The translations under genes were made by a program, and so were the position numbers. The notes under the pieces are model-generated. The model searched no databases, was not told the DNA's origin, and saw nothing but the letters and a program-made list of their open reading frames with translations. DNA of 13,123 bases from an uncultured Ardenticatenia bacterium. Lineage in GTDB: Bacteria > Chloroflexota > Anaerolineae > Promineifilales > Promineifilaceae. How positions within the stretch are numbered: position 1 is the stretch's first letter; each line of letters starts with the position of its first letter. Shown one piece after another: positions 5,101 to 11,533 of the stretch. The stretch covers positions 1 to 13,123 of the forward strand of contig CALLZA010000177.1 of NCBI GenBank assembly GCA_937858165.1, in the 5' to 3' direction.

Positions 5101-7095
5101 CGAGTCTAGGACGCAGGCGCTGAAGTCAGAGGAGCGGATGTCGCCCGGCGTGGCCTTTGTCTGGAAGGTGAGGTCGTCTGTCGTCGCCAGGTTGTCGTTG
5201 AAGTCGCGCGAGGAGAGGCGGAAGTGATAGGTAGATTGGGTTTGCAGCCCGGTCAGTTGCAGCGAGTGCTGCGTGACGAGCGGCGTGGCGCTGACGGCCG
5301 GCTTCTCGTAGCCGGTCGTCAGGCCATACTCGACCTTGCTGTCGGCCGGCTCGTTGGTCGTCCAGGTGATGGTGGCGTCAACGTCAGTGCTGACGACGTT
5401 GACGTTGGAGATAACCGGCGGGGTCAGATCCGGCGGCTCGGTCGTGAAGGTGTAGAGGTCGGCCGAGGTCATGCAGTTGCCGCGCAGGTCGCAGGCGTAG
5501 ACCGTGACCGGGATCGAGGTGTTGGGCGGCAACGGCGCGGTGGGCACGTAGGTGACGGTCAGATTGTTGGCCGTACCGCTGAATTGCGGCTGTACGAGAC
5601 CGCCGTTGACGGTCATGATGACGCTGTCGACGTTGACACCGCTAGCCAGGTCAACGATGCGGGCGGCCACAGAGGTAAAAACGTCGACGTTGGTAGCCGA
5701 CGAGGCCGGGTTGCGCTCGGCCACAACCGGCTTGGCCACATCGGCAACGTCCGTGAAGTTGCCCTTGAGGAGGAGCATCGGCCCCGGCTCCTCGACGAAG
5801 TGGCCGACGCCACTACCGGAGTAGGAGTAGACCAGGCTGTTGTTGCCCGGCACCAGCACCGTCTTGGACAGGGGGCGAATGCCGAGCGTCCACTCATCGT
5901 TCTGCCCGTCCTGGACGCTGATCGGGGCCATGCCGTTGAAGGAGAAGCGCGGACGCTTCCAGTACATGCCCAGGAAGTAGGCCTCGGAAACGGTGGTCAG
6001 GTCCAGATCGCTGGGCAGGGTGAAGGTGTAGCTGGCGGTGTCGGGTTGCGTGCCCGACATGTGGAGGCCGACATCCTGGAAGTCGGGAATGGTGTAGTAG
6101 ACGGTGGGGTAGTCGCGGATGAGCTTGTAGGGCGGCGTCACGCCGCCGGCCGCCTCGCGCACGTTGCCCGCGGCGTCCACAATGCGAATCTTGAACTTGA
6201 CGCCGGGCTGATTGATGACGTGCTTGAGGTTCCATTCCTGGGTGACGACACCGCCGCCGACCGGGGCGGCCTTTGTGCCGATGTGGTTGGCCGTGCCGCT
6301 GTAAAGCGTGCCGACGATTTCCCGCCCACCCGGCCAGCGGTTGTTGCGGTTGCTGCTCTGCCAGTCACGGTTCTGGCCGTCGTTGTCAACGTCGTAGCCG
6401 TCGTAGTAGGCGTGGAACTCGACGTAGGACGCGCCGGGGCCAACCTGAGCCGTCAGTGTCAGCTTGTCATTGTTGACCAGCAGTTCGCCACCGTCGTAGG
6501 CCGGTTTGGCGACGTTGTCATCGAGCGACGTAATCGTCAGCAACTCGCCGTCGGCCGGGGTCACGTCGTTGCCGATCAGCGGGTGGGTCTCGTCATAGTA
6601 GAGCCGGACGCTGATGTCGTGGATGTGGTAGAGGCCGTGCTCGCCCCAGAAGGTGAACGTGTTGACACCCTGGACAAGGGAGGTGAGCGGAATCTCACCA
6701 ACCCACGGCGTGCGGCTCCATTCGTAGCCGACGTTGGGGGCGTAAACGGTCGAGTTCCCATTGACGCGGAAGCGGGCGCTGGGCACGTCGTGGTTGCGCC
6801 ACAGGTCGAGGTAGATCTCGGCCTTGATGGCGCTGGCGAAGTTGTCGGGCAAGGTGATCTGCATCGCCTTGGGGCATTCATTCAGCTTGCCCGGCTCGAC
6901 GTACCACGTACCGGTCGGGTTCTCCGGCAGCCCGTCAATGCAGCCGCCGGTGAACTGGGTGTGCGACATCCAGTACTCTTTGTAGGTTACTTCGCTGTTC
7001 GAATCGAACATGCCCGCGGCCGCACGCGGGGCGTGGGCCAGGCCGATCAACATACTCATGAGCAGCAAACCTGCTAACGTTACTATGCGCTTCAT
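2188..7095 (-). CDS. Giant secreted multidomain adhesin-like protein (1635 aa) with six InlB B-repeats, two FnIII-like and two DUF1349-like domains
   Basis: The signal peptide is clear (MKRIVTLAGLLLMSMLIGLA, cleavage near AHA or AAA at 20-28). Domain order: jelly-roll-like 30-170; Ig-like region with a DVDNDGQNRD acidic loop (235-244) at 172-330; a second jelly-roll-like copy 330-445; SbsA/Big_5-type Ig-like 453-553; FnIII-like 553-647 (ITWTTNEPADSKVEYG, TYHFRLSSRD); DUF1349-like concanavalin module 652-845 (DFSACVLDSAVW, YMRINRAGDVW); five tandem B-repeats 853-1243 (type GWSFLGWSGDW...VVATF); FnIII-like 1246-1337; second DUF1349-like module 1341-1548; sixth B-repeat 1554-1622; tail SSDGFKLVVPIILR. 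No catalytic motif, LPXTG or membrane anchor is seen. All ten cysteines of the mature protein can be grouped into five plausible pairs. A strong GAGG lies 6 bases before the ATG. The upstream 843-aa gene is 67 bp away, so the two are probably co-transcribed. Likely role: extracellular glycan binding or scaffold (inference). The domain names are by eye and not from a search. Confidence 0.92.
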   Translation of the reverse strand: MKRIVTLAGLLLMSMLIGLAHAPRAAAGMFDSNSEVTYKEYWMSHTQFTGGCIDGLPENPTGTWYVEPGKLNECPKAMQITLPDNFASAIKAEIYLDLWRNHDVPSARFRVNGNSTVYAPNVGYEWSRTPWVGEIPLTSLVQGVNTFTFWGEHGLYHIHDISVRLYYDETHPLIGNDVTPADGELLTITSLDDNVAKPAYDGGELLVNNDKLTLTAQVGPGASYVEFHAYYDGYDVDNDGQNRDWQSSNRNNRWPGGREIVGTLYSGTANHIGTKAAPVGGGVVTQEWNLKHVINQPGVKFKIRIVDAAGNVREAAGGVTPPYKLIRDYPTVYYTIPDFQDVGLHMSGTQPDTASYTFTLPSDLDLTTVSEAYFLGMYWKRPRFSFNGMAPISVQDGQNDEWTLGIRPLSKTVLVPGNNSLVYSYSGSGVGHFVEEPGPMLLLKGNFTDVADVAKPVVAERNPASSATNVDVFTSVAARIVDLASGVNVDSVIMTVNGGLVQPQFSGTANNLTVTYVPTAPLPPNTSIPVTVYACDLRGNCMTSADLYTFTTEPPDLTPPVISNVNVVSTDVDATITWTTNEPADSKVEYGLTTGYEKPAVSATPLVTQHSLQLTGLQTQSTYHFRLSSRDFNDNLATTDDLTFQTKATPGDIRSSDFSACVLDSAVWSYIDPLGDSPLVWTGTGAQISVPANTPHDIWRAVLNSPRLIQYVANQDFDIEVKFEKILSKKTQSIGVLAQQDTNNYLRFNFQSEGAVTKLVLVNTVNGSSTVVFTTPVTLTGPSYMRINRAGDVWNLQYSTDGVNWTFATTYTRTLALSQIGAFVGNTGTDPAHVNVIDYFINLNDPLDVEDPPITLDVTQTGLGTIARDPDKEAYACNETVTLTAEPAPDWAFVSWGGALSGSELVKTITLVKPESVTATFTNSTLYALNVEVVSNGPGVGGTVTKAPDLAGYPYGTEVGLTATPTPGWSFLGWSGDWTATELVTTVPVTGNLDVVATFEQDEYTLETLIIAEGVGAGGAITVDPVQDTYLYGEPVTITVTPEVGWTFAGWADGSTGVSGNDLVTTLSMSQDVLAIARLVQNQYVLDVNLVHDGEPGAIGGAVIKNPDFPTFGHGQVVSVTAEAIQGWLFGGWAGDLSGDDPTQSLTMVDDQTITATFVQQHYTITMTIDGASGLPGAPCVDNPGQVVITPDKPYFLHNDIVTLVPVAAAGCEFIMWSGDLSGSDEPAILAVDTDYDITAHFAVDTTPIEIFNESIEVMPGGTMATVTWDTDVPGTSVVDYGETTLYEIGTKADDELKTEHTVLLTGLTADTFYHLQITSVDEFGNTVSTEDMTFTTSNSSGIFSDDFSACAIDGRWTWVDPLNDSTSEVTGRQLEITVPGGDTGHTLYTNGIGVPRLMQPSNDDDFTIEVKFDSVLDSVGAAQGIVIEQDNTTFLRLEFHRRADSNGSKVYRIYMAAIDDGVLSKTAIGDVAGDPTELYMRIVRAGNKWQQLYSINGVDWLPNKGEFTFDMTVKRVGVYAGNSKFGNSPIPTYTAVVDYFFNTAAPITPEDSRYAIDVTLDGSGTVTRSPNRGYYCGQEVTLTAVPADGWVFLGWHGDIAGTNPVHTLTVTADMNVTAQFSSDGFKLVVPIILR
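2452..3075 (-). other. Encoded DUF1349-like concanavalin module, second copy in the 1635-aa protein
   Basis: This covers residues 1341-1548. It starts FSDDFSACAIDGRW, continues with GRQLEITVP, DDFTIEVKF, QGIVIEQDNTTFLRLEF, ELYMRIVRAGNKW and YSINGVDW, and closes AVVDYFFNTAAPI. The same order of landmarks occurs at residues 652-845 of this protein and 550-750 of the 843-aa protein. The pattern (paired sandwich strands, 'Q..G(I/V)...QD...(F/Y)LR', 'YS.DGV.W') is that of the DUF1349 / beta-xylosidase C-terminal concanavalin A-like family, usually sugar-binding. Confidence 0.65.
3367..4539 (-). repeat. Region encoding five tandem divergent InlB B-repeats
   Basis: Residues 853-1243 of the 1635-aa protein hold five repeats of about 68-82 residues. 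Each has the order: Y-x-(hydrophobic strand), a Gly-rich turn, a 'YG' loop, V-(T/S)-(V/L)-T-x-x-P, then G-W-x-F-x-(G/S)-W-x-(G/D)-(D/A), and a final (T/V)-A-T-F-like strand. The third ends AIARLV and the fifth TAHFAV, so the repeats have diverged and are not recent DNA duplications. The fifth carries an insertion with its own Cys pair (C1180 and C1212). Repeats of this type (Pfam 'divergent InlB B-repeat') are known as stalk units of surface proteins. Confidence 0.82.
4561..5142 (-). other. Encoded DUF1349-like concanavalin module, first copy in the 1635-aa protein
   Basis: This covers residues 652-845: SSDFSACVLDSAVW, then AQISVPANTPHDIW, QDFDIEVKFEKI, QSIGVLAQQDTNNYLRFNF, PSYMRINRAGDVWNLQYS and VIDYFINLNDPL. 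It is followed directly by a B-repeat that carries a cysteine (AYACNETVTLTA), as in the other two copies of the module in this window. Confidence 0.65.
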
Positions 7096-7162
7096 CTTCT
7101 TCCTCTTCTATGCTTGCCTCGACGGTCACTACCGATACGCTGGTGTTGATCGGCCGGGCGCT

Positions 7163-9694
7163 CTACTTGTCGATGGTCATCGGTAAGAACGTTTTGAAGT
7201 TGCCAAGAATAAAGGTGGCGTTGACCACGTGATTGCGCGATATCGTCAATTGTTGCGACGGCGCGCTGCCGCTCAGGTCCCCACCCCAACCGCTAAACCG
7301 CCAGTTGGCGGCCGGTGTGGCCGTCAGTGTCACCGTCTCGCCACAGGCGTAGGTCGCCTTGGCCGGGGTCAGCGTCACATTGCCCTGGCCGATCTTGTTA
7401 ACGGTGATGGTGAAGTTCCCCGGGTTCTGGCCGTCTTCGGGGTCAATGGGCGCAGCGGTGTTGAAGAAGTAGTCGACGATGGCCGTATGGGCCGGGGCCG
7501 GGCGGGCCGGCGGCGTGCCGTGGTTGGCGCTGTAGACGCCGCTCTTGGCTACGGTCATCGTGTGGGTGAAGCTACCGCCGGAGATCCAGACGCTACCGTT
7601 ATAGGAGTAGGAGAAGCTCCACTGATTGCCGACGCGCGTTACCCGCAAGTAGGACGGAGTGGTAGTCAGCAGCACACTGGTGATCACCGGTCGCGGGTCG
7701 CCGTTCACAAAGCGCGCGGCGTAGAGTTGGGTGTTGCTGCCGTCGTGGTAGACCTCGAAGCGCAGGAAGTTGGCCAGGTCCTGCTCCACCAAAATCCCTT
7801 GCATCTGGTAGCGCTGCGTGACAGCCGACTCGAACTTGGTGACGATTTCGAAGTCAGTGTTTTGGGTCGGCTGCATGACCCGCGCCGAGCGATTGCCCTC
7901 CAGCCAGATGTTGTGCGAGACGTTGGCCGGCACGGTGATGCGTAGCTGCGTACCGTTGATGGTGTAGCTACCGTCGCCCACCGGATTGACGAAGGTCCAC
8001 AAGGCGGTGTCGAGCGCGCAGGCGTTGAAGTCATCGGATATGGGCGAGGCGGAGTTGGCGGGAACGAAGGTCGCCACGAGGGTCTGCGTGCGGCTCATGA
8101 CCAGGCTGGCCGGGTTGTCGGCCCCGGTCAGGTCGCCGCTCCAACCGGCGAAAATGTGGCCCGCCGCCGGACGCGGCGTAAGGGTCACCACTTCGCCATA
8201 GAGGTACTTGTTTTTCACCGGCGCGGCATCGACGGTGCCCTGGCCGGTCGTGGTCAGGTTGAGGCGGATGTCCTCGGCCATCGGCCCGAACACAGCGCCG
8301 ACGTTGATGTTGCGGGTGATATCGAGGACGATTGGGTTCTGGGTGCCGGAGAAGTCGCCCGTCCAGTTGACCAGGCCGTTGTTGCCCTGACCCTGGGCGC
8401 GGATAGTCACCCGCTCGCCGTAGGCGTAGCTGGCCTTATTGGGCGTAACGATGATGTTGCCGTTGTCGGGATCGTCGACGGTGATGGTGAACGGCCCGGC
8501 GGGCAGTGGTGTCACCGTGACGTTGCCGAAGCTGACCATCGCCTGGTGGGCCACCAGCAGGATTGAGCCGCTGGTCGGCTCGCCGCCGTTGCCCACGGCG
8601 CTCATGTACCATTCGGCCGGCTCCGGCTGGCCGGCGGGCCAGAACTTGAAGCGGTAGGTGGACGGCGTGCCGTCGAACTGCGACGACTGGACGCTCAGCT
8701 TGAAGATGTAGGGCGTGTTGAGGGCGATCGTCTGGTCGGTGCGTTTGGCAATCTCAATCCCGCCGCCGTTGCCGACAAGCTCGAAGGCGGTTGAGCCGTT
8801 GGGGCTCCAGCGGTGCCAGGCCAGCACGCCCAGCCGCCGCCAACCTTCGCTGGGCTTTTCGCCGGTGTTGATGTGGCCCGTCCAGCGGGCGATGAGGCCG
8901 ACGCCCGCGCCATTGCTGGGCGAACCCCAGCCGGCGGTGTTGAGCGACAGCACAGTGACGGGCACGGTCACCTCGTAGTTGGTCCAGCTCATGTCGCCGA
9001 TGGCCACCAGGCGGTCGTAGCCGGGGGCCACGGTCTCCAGTCGGCCGCCGTTGATGGCCCACAGGCCGTCAACGACCTGGGCGCCGGCCTGAATCGAACC
9101 GAGCGCGCCCCAGTTAGCCGTGTAGGGCAGCGGCCAGACGTTGCCGGCGTCGTAGTTGACGATGACGGTCTTGGTCGATTGGCTGACGCCGTCCTGGGCT
9201 TTGATGAGAATGGTGTTGGCGCCGTCGATCAGTTGACTGGTAGCCAGCTCGATATTGAAGTCGCCGGCGTCGAAGAGGCGCTTGAGGTTTGAACCAATCA
9301 ACAGAGGAACATCGGGGCCGCCATTGAGTGAGTAGGTCAGCGACGTGACCGGCGGTGTGCCCGAGACGCGGCCCAGGACGTTGATCCAGACCTGGGGGTT
9401 GCCCAGTTGGCCGAAGTTCTGGGTTGTGCCATGCCAGACGTCGATCGTCGGCGCACTGGGCGCGTTGGGCGTGGCCGGCGCGGCGGGGGGTTCATAGCTG
9501 ATGATGGGATAGGGATAGGGGGCGCCGCCCTCCAACGGGGGAATCTCATCATCCAGCGCCGCAACATCGACCGGCAGCGGGGTAGCGCCGTCGGGGTTCG
9601 CCTGAACCTGCGCGTCGGCGTTGATAAATGCCGGGAATGCCGTCAGCAGCAAAATAGCTGCCAGCGTAAATAGAATGCTCCTTCTATGTTTCAT
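7163..9694 (-). CDS. Secreted 843-aa mosaic protein: head as in the 495-aa protein, DUF1349-like module, three B-repeats, C-terminal tail
   Basis: A signal peptide is visible (MKHRRSILFTLAAILLLTAF, cleavage near NADAQ at 25-29), then a Pro-rich linker (about 35-80). Ig-like domain 80-181 (WINVLGRVS, GDFNIEL, VIVNY). Concanavalin-like domain 185-397 (MSWTNYEVTVPVTV, GVGLIARWTGH, YRFKFWPAGQPEP, ILLVAHQ). B-repeats 402-469 and 475-543 (HIFAGWSGDLTG, LVATF). DUF1349-like module 550-750 (DDFNACALDTALW, QGILVEQDLANFLRFEV, SYLRVTRVGNQW). B-repeat 761-828 (ATYACGETVTLTA, NATF). The tail is GNFKTFLPMTIDK. The only two cysteines are C559, at the start of the DUF1349-like module, and C784, in the following B-repeat. 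The ATG is supported by the signal peptide and by AAGGAG 11 bases upstream. It is the first of the three secreted-protein genes; the next lies 67 bp downstream. No catalytic residues were recognised; a surface carbohydrate-binding or scaffold role is inference. Confidence 0.92.
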   Translation of the reverse strand: MKHRRSILFTLAAILLLTAFPAFINADAQVQANPDGATPLPVDVAALDDEIPPLEGGAPYPYPIISYEPPAAPATPNAPSAPTIDVWHGTTQNFGQLGNPQVWINVLGRVSGTPPVTSLTYSLNGGPDVPLLIGSNLKRLFDAGDFNIELATSQLIDGANTILIKAQDGVSQSTKTVIVNYDAGNVWPLPYTANWGALGSIQAGAQVVDGLWAINGGRLETVAPGYDRLVAIGDMSWTNYEVTVPVTVLSLNTAGWGSPSNGAGVGLIARWTGHINTGEKPSEGWRRLGVLAWHRWSPNGSTAFELVGNGGGIEIAKRTDQTIALNTPYIFKLSVQSSQFDGTPSTYRFKFWPAGQPEPAEWYMSAVGNGGEPTSGSILLVAHQAMVSFGNVTVTPLPAGPFTITVDDPDNGNIIVTPNKASYAYGERVTIRAQGQGNNGLVNWTGDFSGTQNPIVLDITRNINVGAVFGPMAEDIRLNLTTTGQGTVDAAPVKNKYLYGEVVTLTPRPAAGHIFAGWSGDLTGADNPASLVMSRTQTLVATFVPANSASPISDDFNACALDTALWTFVNPVGDGSYTINGTQLRITVPANVSHNIWLEGNRSARVMQPTQNTDFEIVTKFESAVTQRYQMQGILVEQDLANFLRFEVYHDGSNTQLYAARFVNGDPRPVITSVLLTTTPSYLRVTRVGNQWSFSYSYNGSVWISGGSFTHTMTVAKSGVYSANHGTPPARPAPAHTAIVDYFFNTAAPIDPEDGQNPGNFTITVNKIGQGNVTLTPAKATYACGETVTLTATPAANWRFSGWGGDLSGSAPSQQLTISRNHVVNATFILGNFKTFLPMTIDK
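7445..8047 (-). other. Encoded DUF1349-like concanavalin module of the 843-aa protein
   Basis: This covers residues 550-750, with the same landmarks as the two copies in the 1635-aa protein. Its C-terminal end (TAIVDYFFNTAAPIDPED) is nearly the same as the end of the second copy there (TAVVDYFFNTAAPITPED), so these two are the closest pair. Confidence 0.65.
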
Positions 9695-9791
9695 TTTGGC
9701 CCTTACTCCTTCGCTTCTGTCTACGGTATTGCGCCCGGCTTACAACTTTTCTTACGAGCAATTGCACCGGAACCGATTTTCACGCGCTCTT

Positions 9792-9819
9792 CGCGCCATC
9801 ATGGCTGCCAGGTGGCGCG
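9792..9819. repeat. Inverted repeat, 7-bp arms
   Basis: CGCGCCA (9792-9798) and TGGCGCG (9813-9819) are perfect reverse complements with a 14-base loop. It sits directly beside a second, stronger hairpin in the gap after the flippase gene. Confidence 0.45.
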
Positions 9820-9823
9820 CATC

Positions 9824-9848
9824 GCCGCGGGCGGAATTCGCCCGTGGC
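9824..9848 (-). terminator. GC-rich hairpin after the flippase gene, possible terminator
   Basis: GCCGCGGGCG (9824-9833) and CGCCCGTGGC (9839-9848) form a 10-bp stem with one G-T wobble around the loop GAATT. It lies about 100 bases after the flippase stop on the minus strand. There is no U-tract, so termination is only a possibility. Confidence 0.35.
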
Positions 9849-9946
9849 CCCGATAACCCTCCCAAGTACTCGAAGCGCCAAGCGCGATGAGGAGTCGAAG
9901 CGGAGACGAGACGATCGCGCGCGTCTGGCCTCCCCAGTCAGGTACG

Positions 9947-11467
9947 CTACTCCGTTGGCCGGGGTCGGCGCGCGGCCAGCCGCGGCCAGCGCCGGTCGAG
10001 ACCCAGGGCGGAGATAGTAAGCTCGTAGAGTTCAACAATGAGCGGCCGTTGCACGACCAGGACGACAGCCAGATAGGTCAGCGCGCCGAGGGCGATGAGC
10101 AGGATCAGCGCCAGGGCGTTTTCGTCGCCGGTCAGGGCAATGACCGCGTCCCAGGCGAGCAGGATGGCAGCCGACATGAGGCCGCCGGCCAGCAAGAAGG
10201 GTAGTGATTGGAAGAGCGTCTTGCGCGCCGAACCGGGCAGGAGGCGTTCGGCCTGGTAGATATTGAAGAACATCGCCACGGTGTAGGCAACCACGACACC
10301 GGTTGCCGCGCCAAGAATACCATACGGCCCTATCAGCAGGACGACCAACGGCACCATCACCCCGATGACCACCAGGGAAGCAGTGACATTGTTCTTGGGC
10401 TTGCCGGCGGCCAAAAACAGAGGCGACGAGTTTGTCGAAATCGGTCGCGTCAGGCCATAGACGCAGAAGATTTGCCACACCGGAATCATCGGCCGCCACT
10501 GATCGCCCAGTAGCACGGGCACTAACAGCGGCGCAGTCACCAGCAAGCCCAGCGAAACCGGGACCATGAGCATCAGCACCAGGCTAGTGCTCTTTAGATA
10601 GGCGCGAGCTAACCGCGGCCGGTCGTCCTGCAAGCGGGCATAAGACGGGAACAGCACCTGGCCAAACAGCGTGTTGGTCAGGATGTCGCTAATGCGGGTG
10701 GTGAGGTCGAAGGCGCGGCTGTAGAAGCTGACAGCGGTGAGGCCCAGCGTGCGGCCGACGAACCAGGTATCCCACTGTGTGGAGAAGTAGCGCAGCATAC
10801 CGCTGCCCGTCGTCGGCACGCCGAAGCGCACCACGCTCTCGGCCACCTCGCGGTCCCAGCCCTGGGGCCGCAGCCAGAACCAGGGACGCGCGTAGAACCA
10901 CAACAACAGCCCGCGCAGGGATTTGCCGGTTATCGAGCCGATGACCAGACTCCAAACGCCAAAGCCCAGGTAGGCCAGGATGATCGAAGTCAGGCTGCCG
11001 ATGAGGTCGCTCACGAATTGAGCCAGGGCCATCTCCTTGAAGCGCAGATTGCGTCGCAAGATGCCGTCGGGTACGACCCACAAGCCGTCGATGGTGATGA
11101 TGAACGAAAGGGCGATGATGACCGGCACCAAGGGTTGGCCGCCGCCCAGGAGTCGCGCCAGCGGCGGGGCGAACAGGATCACCAACAAATTGACCAGGAC
11201 GCTGCCGGTGATGACGATGATGAAGGCGTATTGGGTGACTTTCTTGATGTCGTGGCGGGTCTGGACGATGGCCTGGCGCATGCCCAAATCAGTGAACAGG
11301 TTGGTCATGTTGATCAGGATCATGCCCAGTGCGATCAGACCGAAGACTTCGGGGACCAGCAGACGCAGCAGGATGATGTCGAAAATCATCGTAATGGGAC
11401 GAATGCCCAACAGAGCCGCGGCGGTAATCATGCTACCCCGCACGGTCTTCATCTTCAGATTACTCAT
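9947..11467 (-). CDS. Polysaccharide flippase of the MOP/Wzx family (506 aa)
   Basis: An inner-membrane protein expected to flip lipid-linked oligosaccharide units across the cytoplasmic membrane for exo- or surface polysaccharide. The sequence is dominated by about 12-14 hydrophobic segments. The N-terminal region (GSMITAAALLGIRP, LLVPEVFGLIALGMI, TDLGMRQAIVQ) is typical of the PST branch (WzxC/Polysacc_synt_3), as is the middle segment with SFYSRAFDLTTR and LFGQVLFPSYARLQDD. The length of about 500 residues is normal. The C-terminus is a basic, Pro/Arg-rich cytosolic tail (RRWPRLAARRPRPTE). The ATG at 11465-11467 has GAGG 9 bases upstream; a Met at residue 6 is an alternative. It lies 66 bp after the glycosyltransferase gene, which supports an operon and a shared role in glycan synthesis and export. 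The transported glycan is unknown. Confidence 0.93.
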   Translation of the reverse strand: MSNLKMKTVRGSMITAAALLGIRPITMIFDIILLRLLVPEVFGLIALGMILINMTNLFTDLGMRQAIVQTRHDIKKVTQYAFIIVITGSVLVNLLVILFAPPLARLLGGGQPLVPVIIALSFIITIDGLWVVPDGILRRNLRFKEMALAQFVSDLIGSLTSIILAYLGFGVWSLVIGSITGKSLRGLLLWFYARPWFWLRPQGWDREVAESVVRFGVPTTGSGMLRYFSTQWDTWFVGRTLGLTAVSFYSRAFDLTTRISDILTNTLFGQVLFPSYARLQDDRPRLARAYLKSTSLVLMLMVPVSLGLLVTAPLLVPVLLGDQWRPMIPVWQIFCVYGLTRPISTNSSPLFLAAGKPKNNVTASLVVIGVMVPLVVLLIGPYGILGAATGVVVAYTVAMFFNIYQAERLLPGSARKTLFQSLPFLLAGGLMSAAILLAWDAVIALTGDENALALILLIALGALTYLAVVLVVQRPLIVELYELTISALGLDRRWPRLAARRPRPTE

Positions 11468-11533
11468 GAATCGTTACCTCATCTCGCGGGCGGCGTGTTG
11501 GGCGGGCCGTCGCGGTTGTCGATTGTCATCGCC

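Larger units (their letters stand above)
9695..9946. other. 252-bp intergenic region between the flippase and the secreted-protein genes
   Basis: No gene is seen. It holds two adjacent hairpins (9792-9819 and 9824-9848) and, next to the 843-aa gene, a good Shine-Dalgarno (AAGGAG at 9706-9711, minus strand). The length and the hairpins suggest that the glycan genes and the secreted-protein genes are separate transcription units. I could not pick out a convincing -35/-10 pair. Confidence 0.6.

Noticed and set aside
6364..6393. A dockerin, because of the D-x-D-x-D-G loop
   Set aside because: Only one loop is present. Dockerins have two such loops with helices in about 60 residues; this one is inside a beta-rich domain.
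5224..7077. A 617-codon open frame on the plus strand
   Set aside because: It lies opposite the 1635-aa gene. Its translation is rich in Val, Gly, Asp and Arg without domains or a start signal, which is what the antisense of GC-rich Thr/Val/Pro/Asp codons gives.
573..7095. A sortase LPXTG signal, because tails contain LP
   Set aside because: The tails read ALPII, VVPII and FLPMT near the very end; there is no T-G, no following membrane helix and no basic tail.
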